From: Capnocytophaga stomatis | GTDB lineage: Bacteria > Bacteroidota > Bacteroidia > Flavobacteriales > Flavobacteriaceae | Direction: 5' to 3' | DNA length: 64,000 nucleotides | Assembly: GCF_002302635.1 (NCBI RefSeq) | Contig: NZ_CP022387.1 | Coordinates: 2,108,001 to 2,172,000, forward strand | Shown here: in pieces, positions 54,180-64,000 of the stretch | Layout: each line of letters begins with the position of its first letter | How positions within the stretch are numbered: position 1 is the stretch's first letter | Notes under the pieces: generated by a model | Database searches by the model: none | What the model saw: only the letters and a program-made list of their open reading frames with translations | Told to the model about the DNA's origin: nothing | Made by a program: the position numbers and the translations under genes

Positions 54180-55505
54180 TTATTCTTCATTTTCGTCCTC
54201 TTTTTCAGGCATTGCTCTTTTTAGGATGGCTTCGGGGAGCGATTTTTTTGATTTCACGCCCATTATTTTCAATTTTTCGATACTTCTGACAATATTTCCT
54301 TTTCCTTCAACTAACTTATTCATTGCATTGCCATATTCTGACTTTGCTTCGTCCATTTTTTTACCTATTTTAATCAAATCAGCGATGAAACCTTCAAATT
54401 TATCGTACAAAGCTCCTGCTTGGCGTGAAATTTCATACGCATTTTCCTGCTGTTTTTGATTTGTCCACATCGAATCGATTGTGCGAAGTGTTGCCAATAA
54501 AGTGGTTGGAGTTACAATAACAATATTTTGAGCGAAGGCTTTTGTGTACAGTGAATCATCACTTTGCAGTGCGATGGCAAAAGCGGGTTCTATAGGAATA
54601 AACATCAATACAAAATCGGGGCTGTTGGTACATAAATCTTCATATTTTTTGCTCGAAAGCTGGTCAATATGTCTTTTAATTGAATTGATATGTTGCTTTA
54701 GGAAGATGGGTTTTTCCTCTTCTTCGGCATTTACAAAACGCTCATAATCAGTTAAAGAAACTTTTGAATCGATAATCATTTTTTTTCCGTCAGGCAAATG
54801 AATTATCACGTCGGGAATGACCCTTGAGCCGTCCTCTCGCACGAATGATTCCTGAACGGTGTATTCCCTTCCTTTCTCCAAATTTGATTTTTCCAGAACT
54901 TTTTCCAGAACCAATTCTCCCCAATTTCCTTGTATTTTGCTGTCGCCTTTGAGGGCTTTTGTCAAGTTTTCGGCTTCTTTGGTGATGCGTAAATTTTGAT
55001 TTTGTAGGTCGATAAGTTGCTGTTTTAGAGCAGAATGTATGCTGATATTTTCTTTCTGGCTGTGTTCTACTTTTTGCTCAAAATCCTTAATTTTTTCTTG
55101 TAACGGACTTAAGATGTTTTTGAGATTTTCTTTATTCTGTTCTGTAAATTTGGACGATTTTTCCTCCAGAATTCTATTTGCCAAATTCTCAAATTCTTTC
55201 GAGAATTTTTCTTGTAGAAGTTCAGTTTCCTTGGCTTTTTCTTTCAATTTTGTTAATAAAAACTCTTTTTCCGATTCGTTTTTGGTCAAAAGTAGATTTA
55301 ATTCATCTTTTTGGTCTCTAAAAACTTCTTTTTCTTGCTTTTCAGCTGCCAAAAGTTGCTGTAATTCTTCCAAAGAGCGTTTTTGTAGCTCCTCACGGCT
55401 TTTATTTGATGAAATTAAGTTCTCAGTTTTAATTTTATTTATGTAATTTCCTAAAAAAAAGCCAATCCCTAAGCAAATAACACTAATAACAAGATACACA
55501 AACAT
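54180..55505 (-). CDS. rmuC: DNA recombination protein RmuC
   Basis: 441 residues. An N-terminal membrane anchor (MFVYLVISVICLGIGFFLGNYI), a coiled coil from about 25 to 190 rich in Glu/Lys/Gln, then the RmuC nuclease-like domain (SKIQGNWGELVLEKVLE, then VIIHLPDGKKMIIDSKVSL and FVLMFIPIEPAFA). RmuC limits inversions at repeats, which is worth noting next to a repeat-rich genome. Convergent with DUF3822. Confidence 0.93.
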   Translation of the reverse strand: MFVYLVISVICLGIGFFLGNYINKIKTENLISSNKSREELQKRSLEELQQLLAAEKQEKEVFRDQKDELNLLLTKNESEKEFLLTKLKEKAKETELLQEKFSKEFENLANRILEEKSSKFTEQNKENLKNILSPLQEKIKDFEQKVEHSQKENISIHSALKQQLIDLQNQNLRITKEAENLTKALKGDSKIQGNWGELVLEKVLEKSNLEKGREYTVQESFVREDGSRVIPDVIIHLPDGKKMIIDSKVSLTDYERFVNAEEEEKPIFLKQHINSIKRHIDQLSSKKYEDLCTNSPDFVLMFIPIEPAFAIALQSDDSLYTKAFAQNIVIVTPTTLLATLRTIDSMWTNQKQQENAYEISRQAGALYDKFEGFIADLIKIGKKMDEAKSEYGNAMNKLVEGKGNIVRSIEKLKIMGVKSKKSLPEAILKRAMPEKEDENEE

Positions 55506-55732
55506 ATTTTTAACCTTTTGAAAATTAATAAAAAATGGAAAGGCACAAAGGTATTAAAATAATGAAAAAGAACAATGAAATTTGCGTTTCGGGAAAATAA
55601 TTTAGTTTTTTTCGCCGTGTGGCTATATTTTTATATATTTGCGGGATATAAAATTAATTTGTTAATATTTAGTACGAAAATTAGATATTTTATATTCTTT
55701 TTTAACAAAAATTAAATCATATTTCATACAAA

Positions 55733-56452
55733 ATGCTTTTATTGGATATTTTAAAAGACGCTTTCAAAATATATCGTAATTCTTTTGTAATTACCATATT
55801 AGGGTCAATTTCTGTAATTTCAATTATTTTAGGAATCTATATGCTGATTTTTCCAATCCTTTTTGGAGTTTCGCAAGAATACCTAATGAAAAGCGTAATT
55901 GAAAATCCTCAGGTGGTTCAGGAGATAATTCTTACGCCACAATTTCAGATAAAGTTCAATTTGTTTATGTTGTTGATTCAGTGTATTATAGCTCCGATGT
56001 CAGCAGGATTTTATAAAGCTTTTGATATGAAAAAAAGGGGAGAAGAAGTAAGTTATAAAGTGCTTTTCTCATACTATAATTCTACCTTTACGACCCGAAT
56101 TTTGGGCTTTGTCGTTGGGCTGATGGCTGTAAAATTGGTCATAGAATTTCTTCTGATGAAATTAGGTCTTGCTACTGTAAATTTCTCTGTATCAGTGATA
56201 TTATCTTTATTGTTTACACTAACAATACCGATTATTATCTTTGAGAATCAATCACTTAAAGCTTCAATGAAACAAAGTTCAGCCAGCGTGGCTCCGCAAA
56301 TGTTTACAACTTTGATTGTATTGTTTGTTGGTGTAGTTTTAGCATTTTCAGGAGTGTTGCTTTTTGGCTTCGGTCTTGCATTAACATTGCCTATTTTTTA
56401 CGCTATAAATTATAGTTTGTATCGACACATAAATCAACGAATAAATAAATAA
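55733..56452 (+). CDS. Polytopic membrane protein of unknown function
   Basis: 239 residues with about five to six membrane helices (ILGSISVISIILGIYMLIF near the start, three in the second half). It resembles small membrane proteins of the DUF975 and glycerophosphodiesterase-membrane-domain type, with the motif QCIIAPMSAGFYKAFDMKKRGEE after helix 2. TATATTTG at 55634-55641 may be its promoter. It is 19 nt upstream of the DUF4197 gene and could be cotranscribed. Confidence 0.75.
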   Translation: MLLLDILKDAFKIYRNSFVITILGSISVISIILGIYMLIFPILFGVSQEYLMKSVIENPQVVQEIILTPQFQIKFNLFMLLIQCIIAPMSAGFYKAFDMKKRGEEVSYKVLFSYYNSTFTTRILGFVVGLMAVKLVIEFLLMKLGLATVNFSVSVILSLLFTLTIPIIIFENQSLKASMKQSSASVAPQMFTTLIVLFVGVVLAFSGVLLFGFGLALTLPIFYAINYSLYRHINQRINK

Positions 56453-56471
56453 TATAAAATAAATAAAAACG

Positions 56472-57173
56472 ATGAGAAAAACTGTTTTTCCGTTACTTTT
56501 GTTAGCATCATTAACATTGAATAGTTGTGGTGAATTGCAACAAGTTATTAATTCAACTTATTCAAATACAGGGTTTAATGTAGCAGATGGATTAAAACAA
56601 GCCTTAGAATTTGGTGTGTCAAACGGAGTGGACATCCTCAGCAAAGATGGAGGATATTTTAAAGACCAAGCCGTTCGGATTTTACTCCCCGATGAGTTGA
56701 AAAAAGTGGATTCTGCTCTTCGAAGTATCGGATTAGGGTCGCTGGCTGACGAAGGTTTAAAAATACTAAACAAAGCTGCTGAAAATGCTGTAAATGAGGC
56801 AAAACCGATTTTTATTTCAGCCATAAAAAATATGACGTTTGATGATGCAATGGCGATTTTGAAAGGTGATTCGCAAGCTGCAACAACATACCTGAAAAAC
56901 AATACGTTTTCCGCTTTGCAGGCTGCTTTTGCTCCCAAAATACAAGCTTCACTTAGCCAAGTAGGTGCTGATAAAATTTGGAGTGATATTATCAATCAAT
57001 ACAATCAAATTCCGTTTGTGAAAAAGGTAGAACCTAACTTAACTTCATATGTTACAACGCAGGCTATCAACGGATTATTTGTAAAAGTGGGAGATAAGGA
57101 AAAGGAAATCAGAACTAACATATCAGCAAGAACAACATCTTTATTAAAGTCTGTTTTTACTCTGCAAGATTAA
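56472..57173 (+). CDS. DUF4197 family lipoprotein
   Basis: 233 residues. Lipobox Cys in LTLNSCGELQQV, then an all-helical DUF4197 domain (GLKQALEFGVSNGVDILSK, PDELKKVDSALRSIGLG, and MTFDDAMAILKGDSQAATTYL, in parts). Found in Bacteroidetes and Proteobacteria; periplasmic, function unknown. Middle gene of a cluster with a membrane protein and an M3 peptidase. Confidence 0.9.
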   Translation: MRKTVFPLLLLASLTLNSCGELQQVINSTYSNTGFNVADGLKQALEFGVSNGVDILSKDGGYFKDQAVRILLPDELKKVDSALRSIGLGSLADEGLKILNKAAENAVNEAKPIFISAIKNMTFDDAMAILKGDSQAATTYLKNNTFSALQAAFAPKIQASLSQVGADKIWSDIINQYNQIPFVKKVEPNLTSYVTTQAINGLFVKVGDKEKEIRTNISARTTSLLKSVFTLQD

Positions 57174-57206
57174 TCATCAATTCAAAACCATAAAATTGTT
57201 AAAAGA

Positions 57207-59294
57207 ATGAGAATAAAACTAATAACATTATGTGCTATTGCTGTGTGTGGTAGCCTTAAAGCACAACAAACTATGAATAAACCTATTTTTGCAACTCCTT
57301 ATCAATCAACTCCTTTTAGTGATTATAAGGTAGAAGATTTTAAGCCAGCCATTGAAAAAGCCATTTCTGAAAGCTTAAAAGGTATCGATAAGATTACCAA
57401 TTCAAAAACAAAGCCTACTTTCAAAAACACGATTGAAGCTTTGGCTTTCAACGGAGAAAAGTTAGACCGACTCACAATGATGTTTTTTAACTTGAACAGT
57501 GCGGAGACCAGCAAAGAATTACAAAAAGAAGCACAAAGTATTTCCCCTATATTAAGCGATTACAGCAATGATATTCGATTGAATGCCAAGTTGTTTGCTC
57601 GAGTGAAAGAAGTGTATGACAATCGTGAGAAACTGAAATTATCTCCTGAAGAAATCACTCTATTGGACAAAACGTACAAAGGATTCACACGAAACGGAGC
57701 CAATTTGTCTGAAAATCAGAAACAACGTTTGAGAGAGATAGATAAAGAACTTTCGAGTTTAAGTCTTCGTTTTGGAGAAAATGTACTTGCTGAAACACAG
57801 GCTTTTGAACTACATATTACCGACGAGAAAGACTTAAAAGGACTTCCGAATTTTGCCATTGAAGCGGCGGCACAAACAGCATCAGACCGAAATAAAAAAG
57901 GTTGGGTATTCACTTTGGATTTTCCAAGTTACAGTGCTTTTGTGAAATATGCCGAAAACAGAGATTTACGCCGAAAAATGTTTGTTGCCTACGCAAGTCG
58001 TGGGTTTAACAAAAATGCAAACAATAACGAGCAAAATATTTTAGAAATTGTAAAATTGCGTGACGAACGTGCTAAGTTATTGGGATACAAGAATTATGCT
58101 TCTTTTGTTTTAGAAGAAAGAATGGCAGATACGCCCGAAATTGTAAACAATTTTCTGGATGACTTATTGAAAAAAGCTAAACCTGCAGCTCAACGAGAAT
58201 TGGATGAACTGAAAGCATTCGCCCTAAAACGTGACGGAATTACTGATTTTCAGAAATGGGATTTTACTTTTTATAGCGAAAAATTAAAACAAGAAAAGTT
58301 CAATTTGGATGATGAAAAACTCAAACCTTATTTCAAATTGGAAAATGCTGTAAATGGGATGTTTCAAGTAGCAAATAAACTTTATGGTTTGAATTTCAAA
58401 AAGATAGATACTATTGAAAAATATCACGAAGAAGTAGATACGTATTTGGTTACAGATAAAAAAGGTGAATATGTATCGTTATTTTACACCGATTTTTTCC
58501 CCAGACCAGGCAAAAGGGCAGGAGCTTGGATGTCGTCATTCAAGAATCAGTATAAACGCAATGGCGAAAATTCGCGTCCACACATAACAATTGTTTGTAA
58601 TTTCACACGTCCTACCAAAACTCAGCCCTCGTTACTGAGCTTTTACGAAGTTCGGACACTTTTTCACGAATTCGGACACGCTTTGCACGGCATTCTTGCC
58701 AATACAACTTACCCAAATTTGAGCGGAACCAGCGTTTCTCGTGATTTCGTTGAGTTGCCAAGCCAAGTTTTGGAAAATTGGTGTTATGAAAAAGAAGCTT
58801 TAGCATTGTTTGCCACGCATTATGAGACTAATGAATTGATACCTATCGAGTTAGTTAACAAGATTAAAGAATCTTCTTCTTTTATGGAAGGTTTACAAAC
58901 GATGCGTCAGCTTAGTTTTGGAATCGTGGATATGGCTTGGCATACTGCCGACCCTAAGACGATTAAAAATGTAAAAGAATTTGAAGATAAGGCAGTTGCA
59001 GTTACTGAGCTTTATCCTATGATTGCTGAATCTTGCTTTTCAACAGGATTTTCTCACATTTTTCAGGGAGGATATGCAGCAGGATATTATAGTTACAAAT
59101 GGTCGGAAGTGTTAGATGCTGATGCTTTTGAGGTGTTTTCTAAAAATGGTATTTTTGATAAGAATACAGCTAAAAGTTTTAAAGAGAATATATTAAGCAA
59201 AGGAGGAAGCGAAAAACCAATGGAACTTTACAAACGTTTCAGAGGAAAAGAACCTTCTCCGGATGCATTGCTAAAACGTGCCGGGCTTATGTAG
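57207..59294 (+). CDS. M3-family metallopeptidase (peptidyl-dipeptidase Dcp-like)
   Basis: 695 residues. Short signal peptide (AVCGSLKAQQ). M3 zinc site His487-Glu488 and His491 in LFHEFGHALHG, with a downstream Glu in the DFVELPSQVLENW block. Cleaves dipeptides from the C-terminus of oligopeptides. An exported form in the periplasm would feed the POT peptide importers. Starts 33 nt after DUF4197. Confidence 0.93.
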   Translation: MRIKLITLCAIAVCGSLKAQQTMNKPIFATPYQSTPFSDYKVEDFKPAIEKAISESLKGIDKITNSKTKPTFKNTIEALAFNGEKLDRLTMMFFNLNSAETSKELQKEAQSISPILSDYSNDIRLNAKLFARVKEVYDNREKLKLSPEEITLLDKTYKGFTRNGANLSENQKQRLREIDKELSSLSLRFGENVLAETQAFELHITDEKDLKGLPNFAIEAAAQTASDRNKKGWVFTLDFPSYSAFVKYAENRDLRRKMFVAYASRGFNKNANNNEQNILEIVKLRDERAKLLGYKNYASFVLEERMADTPEIVNNFLDDLLKKAKPAAQRELDELKAFALKRDGITDFQKWDFTFYSEKLKQEKFNLDDEKLKPYFKLENAVNGMFQVANKLYGLNFKKIDTIEKYHEEVDTYLVTDKKGEYVSLFYTDFFPRPGKRAGAWMSSFKNQYKRNGENSRPHITIVCNFTRPTKTQPSLLSFYEVRTLFHEFGHALHGILANTTYPNLSGTSVSRDFVELPSQVLENWCYEKEALALFATHYETNELIPIELVNKIKESSSFMEGLQTMRQLSFGIVDMAWHTADPKTIKNVKEFEDKAVAVTELYPMIAESCFSTGFSHIFQGGYAAGYYSYKWSEVLDADAFEVFSKNGIFDKNTAKSFKENILSKGGSEKPMELYKRFRGKEPSPDALLKRAGLM

Positions 59295-59372
59295 TTAGCC
59301 TTTGAAGTGAAGCATTCTATCATTTGTAAAAATTTTAGTAAAAACCAGAAAATCTTAAAAATAAGATACAAA

Positions 59373-62021
59373 ATGATTTCAGAATCAGCGGAAAATAAAC
59401 GAATTAAGGAAAAAGACAGAAAAGAAAAGGAATGGCTCCGTTGGGGACCTTATCTCAGTGAACGCCAGTGGGGAACTGTACGTGAGGATTATAGTGCAAA
59501 CGGAGATGCTTGGAATTACATTTCCCACGATGATGCTCGTAGCCGCACTTATCGTTGGGGCGAGGACGGATTAGCAGGAATTTGCGATAATTTTTGTAAT
59601 ATCTGTCTTTCCGTAGCCTTGTGGAACGGCAAGGACTCCATCTTGAAAGAACGACTTTATGGGCTGAGCAATAATCAGGGCAATCACGGGGAGGATGTTA
59701 AAGAATTGTACTATTATTTGGACAATACTCCTACGCATTCTTATATGAAGTATCTGTACAAGTACCCGCAAAATGCGTTTCCGTATGAGGCTTTGGAGAG
59801 AATTAATGCCGAGAGAGGTCTGCAAGATGCTGAATTTGAGCTTCCTGAAACAGGAGCTTTTGATGAAAATGCGTATTTTGATGTGCAGGTAGAGTATGCA
59901 AAATGTACTGAAAATGACATTTTTATGAAAATAACGGTGACAAATCAAGGGAAAGAAACCGCTCCTTTGACGCTGTTGCCCACGCTTTTGATGAGGAATT
60001 ATTGGAGTTTCATTGATGTGGAGCAAAAGCCAAAAATCAGTTTGCGTAAGAATGAATGTGGTTATTTTACAGAGGTAGAAAATAAATCTGTTGGGACGTT
60101 TTTCCTATATTTCGACAAGGCTGATAAGCATCTTTTTACTGAAAATGAGACCAATGATGAAAAGATTCACCAACATACAAATGACCATCCTTTCAAAAAA
60201 GATTTATTTCACGAAGCAGTAATTTCCGGAGATTTCACTCTGGCAACTCAAAATCAGGAAGGTACAAAATTTTCACCAATGTACTGTTTTGAAATAGCTC
60301 CGAAAGAACAGAAAATTGTCTTTTTGCGACTCACAAACCAACAGCAGGAAAATCCATTTTTGGAAGCTGAAAAATTGTTTGAGCAACGTGAGCAAGAATG
60401 TGAAATCTTTTACAGAAATCTCCTTAATTCCTCCAACGAAGAATTGTATTTGATTCAAAAACAGGCTTTTTCAGGATTGCTATGGAACAAACAATATTAT
60501 TATTACGATATTGAACAATGGTTGGAGGGCGACCCAAAACAACCAAAACCTCCCCACCAGCGTTGGAATGGACGAAATGCCGAATGGCTAACGTTACGCA
60601 ATAATGACATTTTGCTTATGCCCGACAAATGGGAATATCCTTGGTATGCCTCTTGGGATTCTGCTTTCCATTGTGTTAGTATGGCAGCGATTGATGCACA
60701 ATTTGCTAAGGAACAACTTTTATTGTTCAATAAGGAATGGTATATGCGTCCTAACGGGCAAATTCCTGCCTACGAGTGGAATTTCAGTGATGTTAATCCG
60801 CCGGTGCAGCCTTGGGCAACTCTTATGGTTTACAACATTGATAGAGAGAGAACTGGAAAGCCGGATATAAGTTTTCTCAAACGTATGTTCAATAAACTGA
60901 CTGTGAACTTCACTTGGTGGGTAAATCGTTTGGATAGCACGGATAATAATGTTTTTGAAGGAGGATTTTTGGGGCTGGATAATATTGGTGTTTTTGACCG
61001 TAGCCAAGGTATTCCCGGAGTGAAACTTTTAGAGCAGGTAGATGGTACCGCGTGGATGGCTTTGTACTGCCTTTGTATGCTGAAAATCAGTTTGGAAATA
61101 TCTAAAGAAGATGAAACGTATGAGGAAATGGCTATCAAGTTTTTCGGGCATTTCGTTCATATCGCCAAAGCCTTAAACCATATGAATCAGGAGAATAAAG
61201 GTATTTGGGACGAAGATGAAGGTTTCTTTTATGATAAAATTATTTTTGAAGATGGAGGTTCCAAACTTATCAAAGTTCGTTCTGTGGTAGGAATGTTGGC
61301 TTTGATGGCTGTGCTTCATATTGATGCGGAAACATTGGAAAAACTCCCAAGGTTAAAAAGAAGTTTTTCGTGGTTTGAGAGATACAGAATGAGCAAGTTA
61401 AGGCATCCGATTATTCAAACTTCCGAAAAAGATCAAAGCATTTTATTGTCGTTGGTGCCTAAAAACCGCATCCGAAGGTTAATGCGTGCCCTCATTGATG
61501 AAAAAGAGTTTTTAAGCACGTACGGCATTCGCTCACTTTCCAAAATATATGAAACTCCTTTTACGGTTCCGTTGGAAGGTAATGATTATCAGATTGCTTA
61601 CGACCCAGCTGAGTCCACAAGTAATTTATTCGGAGGGAATAGCAATTGGAGAGGACCTATTTGGTTTCCAATAAATTATATTTTGATAGATGCTTTAAGG
61701 GAATTGCACACATTTTTTGAAGATACTCGTTTTGAGTTTCCAACAGGAAATGAAGATAATAAGCTGAGTTTTGACGAGATAGCAGATGAACTAAGCAAAC
61801 GCTTGATAAATATTTTCCGTGAGAATTCAGATGGGAATCGTCCGGTAAATCGTTTGTATTCTGAATTGTATCAACGTCCTGAGTTTAAGAATTTGATTCT
61901 TTTCTATGAGTATTTTCACGGAGATAACGGCAGGGGAGTTGGAGCTTCTCACCAAACCGGTTGGACAGCTTTAGTTGCCAACTTAATTGATGAAACCTTC
62001 AGGCAACAGCCATCTTGCTAA
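59373..62021 (+). CDS. GH63/MGH1-like glycoside hydrolase
   Basis: 882 residues without a signal peptide, so cytosolic. The C-terminal half has an (alpha/alpha)6 barrel of the GH63 type: WDSAFHCVSMAAIDAQFAKEQL, then DWxx-like QIPAYEWNFSDVNPPVQPWA and FGGNSNWRGPIWFPINYIL. The N-terminal half is beta-rich, opening WLRWGPYLSERQWGTVREDY. Such proteins act on alpha-glucosides (glucosylglycerate or mannosylglycerate in some relatives). The ATG at 59373 is chosen over upstream frame that reads from the M3 gene's end. Substrate unproven. Confidence 0.85.
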   Translation: MISESAENKRIKEKDRKEKEWLRWGPYLSERQWGTVREDYSANGDAWNYISHDDARSRTYRWGEDGLAGICDNFCNICLSVALWNGKDSILKERLYGLSNNQGNHGEDVKELYYYLDNTPTHSYMKYLYKYPQNAFPYEALERINAERGLQDAEFELPETGAFDENAYFDVQVEYAKCTENDIFMKITVTNQGKETAPLTLLPTLLMRNYWSFIDVEQKPKISLRKNECGYFTEVENKSVGTFFLYFDKADKHLFTENETNDEKIHQHTNDHPFKKDLFHEAVISGDFTLATQNQEGTKFSPMYCFEIAPKEQKIVFLRLTNQQQENPFLEAEKLFEQREQECEIFYRNLLNSSNEELYLIQKQAFSGLLWNKQYYYYDIEQWLEGDPKQPKPPHQRWNGRNAEWLTLRNNDILLMPDKWEYPWYASWDSAFHCVSMAAIDAQFAKEQLLLFNKEWYMRPNGQIPAYEWNFSDVNPPVQPWATLMVYNIDRERTGKPDISFLKRMFNKLTVNFTWWVNRLDSTDNNVFEGGFLGLDNIGVFDRSQGIPGVKLLEQVDGTAWMALYCLCMLKISLEISKEDETYEEMAIKFFGHFVHIAKALNHMNQENKGIWDEDEGFFYDKIIFEDGGSKLIKVRSVVGMLALMAVLHIDAETLEKLPRLKRSFSWFERYRMSKLRHPIIQTSEKDQSILLSLVPKNRIRRLMRALIDEKEFLSTYGIRSLSKIYETPFTVPLEGNDYQIAYDPAESTSNLFGGNSNWRGPIWFPINYILIDALRELHTFFEDTRFEFPTGNEDNKLSFDEIADELSKRLINIFRENSDGNRPVNRLYSELYQRPEFKNLILFYEYFHGDNGRGVGASHQTGWTALVANLIDETFRQQPSC

Positions 62022-62053
62022 TTTGATTCGGTAGAAAAATAAACTATAATTTG

Positions 62054-62100
62054 AGAAAGTTTTATGGGAGCAAAATGCTTATTCATAAAACTTTTTCTTA
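62054..62100 (+). terminator. Intrinsic terminator of the GH63-like gene
   Basis: AGAAAGTTTTATG (62054-62066) pairs with CATAAAACTTTTTCT (62084-62098, one extra T). Confidence 0.7.
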
Positions 62101-62123
62101 TTTGGTAAAATGACAGAAAAAGA

Positions 62124-62155
62124 AAAAGGGACTGTTTCACAACATTGTCCCTTTT
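62124..62155. terminator. Second terminator, shared with hemN
   Basis: AAAAGGGAC (62124-62132) pairs with GTCCCTTTT (62147-62155). On minus it can end the hemN transcript. On plus it is followed by CTAACTAA (62162-62169) and an 11-codon ATG frame at 62185-62220. Confidence 0.7.
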
Positions 62156-62264
62156 CAATCACTAACTAAAAAAACTCAATCACTATGATTCTTAATTCTA
62201 AAAAATTTGGCAAAAAATAGAAAACTATAAAAGTTTATCTATTTTACTATTAAATCCCGATTTG

Positions 62265-63629
62265 TTACACTGTCATACTAAATATTTTTGTGTTCGGAAT
62301 ATTGCGTTGTAACCTTAAATCAAATGCCATACACACATTTCTTACGAAAGGTTTTCCTGCATCGGTTACTTCGATTTTTTTATCGGTAATGCGGATTAAA
62401 CCATCGCTGACCATCTCACTTAATCGTTTTGTTACGATTTCTATTTCAGGAAAATACATTGAATTTTCTTCCCAAGATGTATTGAAATGACACATCAAAT
62501 TCAAAATATGTCTGCGGATGATTAAATCTTCCTCATTCAAAATATGTCCTCTAAAAACAGGAATTTCATTACGTTCTATTCGAGCGTAATAATCATCCAA
62601 ATCTTTTTCGTTCTGAGCAAAACCGTACCAACTATCGCCTATTGCCGACATTCCCAAGCCAATCATTACTTGCGTTTTGGAAGCCGTGTATCCCATAAAG
62701 TTTCGATGTAAGTTATTGTTTTCAAAAGATTTATACATCGAATCGGAAGGTAGGGAGAAATGATCCATACCAATTTCGGCATACCCTGCGTTAATCAAAT
62801 GCTTCTTTCCTGTTTCGTACAGCAATCGTTTTTCGTCACCCGAAGGCAGGTTGCTTTCGTCAAATCCTCTTTGTCCGCTGCCTTTAATCCACGGCACGTG
62901 TGCATAACTGTAAAACGCAATACGGTCAGGACGAAGTTGATTAGTTTTATCAATAGTAAAAAGAACATCTTCAAGGGTTTGGAAAGGTAAACCGAAAACC
63001 AAATCGTGGCTAATTGATTGATACCCAATTTCCCTCGCCCATTGTGTCACTTTTTCTACATTTTCAAAGGGCTGAACACGATGAATCGCTTTCTGTACCT
63101 TTGGGGAATAATCCTGAACACCATAACTAACGCGGTCGAATCCCAAATCAAACAACGTTTGCAGATGTTCCTTCGTAGTGTTATTCGGATGTCCTTCAAA
63201 GCTAAAGGCTTTATTTTCTGCAATTTCAGCAGTTTCAAAAATCCCCTCAAGCAAGCGTTTCAATTCCTCAGGTTTGAAAAACGTAGGCGTTCCACCTCCT
63301 AAATGAACTTCTTTAATAAGTGGTCGCTCTTTCAAAATATCAAGATACAACTTCCACTCTTTCAGTACAGCGTCAACATACGGGGTTTCCACTTCGTGAC
63401 GCTTGGTAATGCGTTTGTGACAACCGCAAAATGTACATAAACTCTCGCAAAAAGGGAGGTGTATATACAAACTGATGCCCTCAGAACGATTACTTTCCGC
63501 AAAAGACCTTTTGAGACTTTCTATCCATTTTTCATTAGAAAAAGAAAGATTATCCCAATATGGAACCGTTGGATAACTCGTATAACGTGGTCCCGCAACG
63601 TTGTATTTTTGTATGAGCGATATTGCCAT
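62265..63629 (-). CDS. hemN: Oxygen-independent coproporphyrinogen III oxidase
   Basis: 454 residues; radical-SAM enzyme that makes protoporphyrinogen without oxygen. Cluster Cys61, Cys65 and Cys68, with Cys70, in CESLCTFCGC; SAM-binding HLGGGTPTF; and the C-terminal HemN domain. It suits an anaerobe or capnophile. A minus-strand TACCTTTG (63652-63659) lies just upstream. Confidence 0.96.
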   Translation of the reverse strand: MAISLIQKYNVAGPRYTSYPTVPYWDNLSFSNEKWIESLKRSFAESNRSEGISLYIHLPFCESLCTFCGCHKRITKRHEVETPYVDAVLKEWKLYLDILKERPLIKEVHLGGGTPTFFKPEELKRLLEGIFETAEIAENKAFSFEGHPNNTTKEHLQTLFDLGFDRVSYGVQDYSPKVQKAIHRVQPFENVEKVTQWAREIGYQSISHDLVFGLPFQTLEDVLFTIDKTNQLRPDRIAFYSYAHVPWIKGSGQRGFDESNLPSGDEKRLLYETGKKHLINAGYAEIGMDHFSLPSDSMYKSFENNNLHRNFMGYTASKTQVMIGLGMSAIGDSWYGFAQNEKDLDDYYARIERNEIPVFRGHILNEEDLIIRRHILNLMCHFNTSWEENSMYFPEIEIVTKRLSEMVSDGLIRITDKKIEVTDAGKPFVRNVCMAFDLRLQRNIPNTKIFSMTV

Positions 63630-64000
63630 TATTCTGTTTTAAACGGCTGTGCAAAGGTAGCCGACTTTTAGTTAATAAAAAATGATATATGTCAGTAAGT
63701 TGTTTTTTATGTTGATTTTTCTAATTTTTTTTAAGTTGATTTACCAATCTTCATCTGAAAAATAACAGGTTGCAAAGATAAAAATTTACTTCCATTGGTG
63801 AAAAATATTTGAGATTTTGAAGAAAGTTTTCTTTTTAACACTTAAAAACAATGGAAAAAACACAAAACACACTCTTTTTCACTGTTCTTGTTTTTGTATA
63901 TTTTTAGAAAGAAAAATTCTGAAATTCTTCTTTGTTAAGAATAAATTAATCAGTTACTTTTTTTGATTTTTGATGTCAGTGTAAATTTTGAGGGTTTGTA
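63630..64000. other. Non-coding end of the window
   Basis: 371 nt, AT-rich, with no open frame of note. It holds the hemN promoter element (TACCTTTG on minus, 63652-63659) and a second minus-strand TATCTTTG at 63773-63780 without a clear -33 element. Nothing else is seen. Confidence 0.5.

Overview
The window looks like chromosome of a low-GC Bacteroidetes bacterium of the family Flavobacteriaceae, most likely Capnocytophaga or a close relative. This is an inference. The support is: many starts preceded by the Bacteroidetes promoter TTTG/TTG-N18-21-TAnnTTTG, hardly any Shine-Dalgarno sequences, Bacteroidetes-type housekeeping genes (bshB1, DUF4197, DUF3822, TIGR02757, paired POT transporters), and secreted enzymes for host glycans and peptides (cysteine-type sulfatase, GH20, GH123-like, S9, M14 and M3 peptidases). 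No rRNA, tRNA or CRISPR array was found.

Layout. 1-11 kb: YigZ tail, TIGR02757 protein, a beta-barrel gene with an ATA codon where the start should be, cmk-lolD, an ECF sigma factor with a membrane partner, eno, carA, a secreted sulfatase and mlaE-mlaF. 11-15 kb: HD hydrolase, then rplM-rpsI-rpsB-tsf with structured spacers. 15-29 kb: transglutaminase-like protein, M14 peptidase and nicotinamidase, GH20 lipoprotein, a lipoprotein of six Ig-like repeats plus a sulfatase-modifying-factor fold, two POT transporters and a DUF6261-like protein. 29-31.4 kb: repeat-rich DNA around an SMI1/KNR4 gene, including a 210-bp unit repeated 4.4 times. 31.4-41 kb: S9 peptidase, tpiA, hemE, an SMI1-SUFU fusion, an ECF sigma factor, bshB1, gpx and GH123.

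41.2-46.5 kb is an accessory island, apparently a prophage remnant. It holds a repressor divergent from a leftward set (small regulator, AntA/AntB antirepressor, small genes, C5 cytosine methyltransferase, Mom-like modification protein, 57-residue ORF). No integrase, transposase, packaging or structural gene is visible. It also carries a nested hairpin in front of the methyltransferase, palindromes, a repeated operator-like 15-mer, end-like direct repeats, and next to it an orphan promoter-terminator unit that may be a small RNA.

46.5-64 kb returns to core genes: recR, a 2-oxoacid dehydrogenase E2, ferredoxin, an AlbA_2/Schlafen protein with a phosphoesterase, a RecD-like helicase, DUF3822, rmuC, DUF4197, M3 peptidase, a GH63/MGH1-like hydrolase and hemN.

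The secreted hydrolases, sulfatase, peptidases and peptide importers together fit an organism that feeds on host glycoproteins. The DNA-modification island and the immunity-type SMI1 genes are the accessory content most worth following up.
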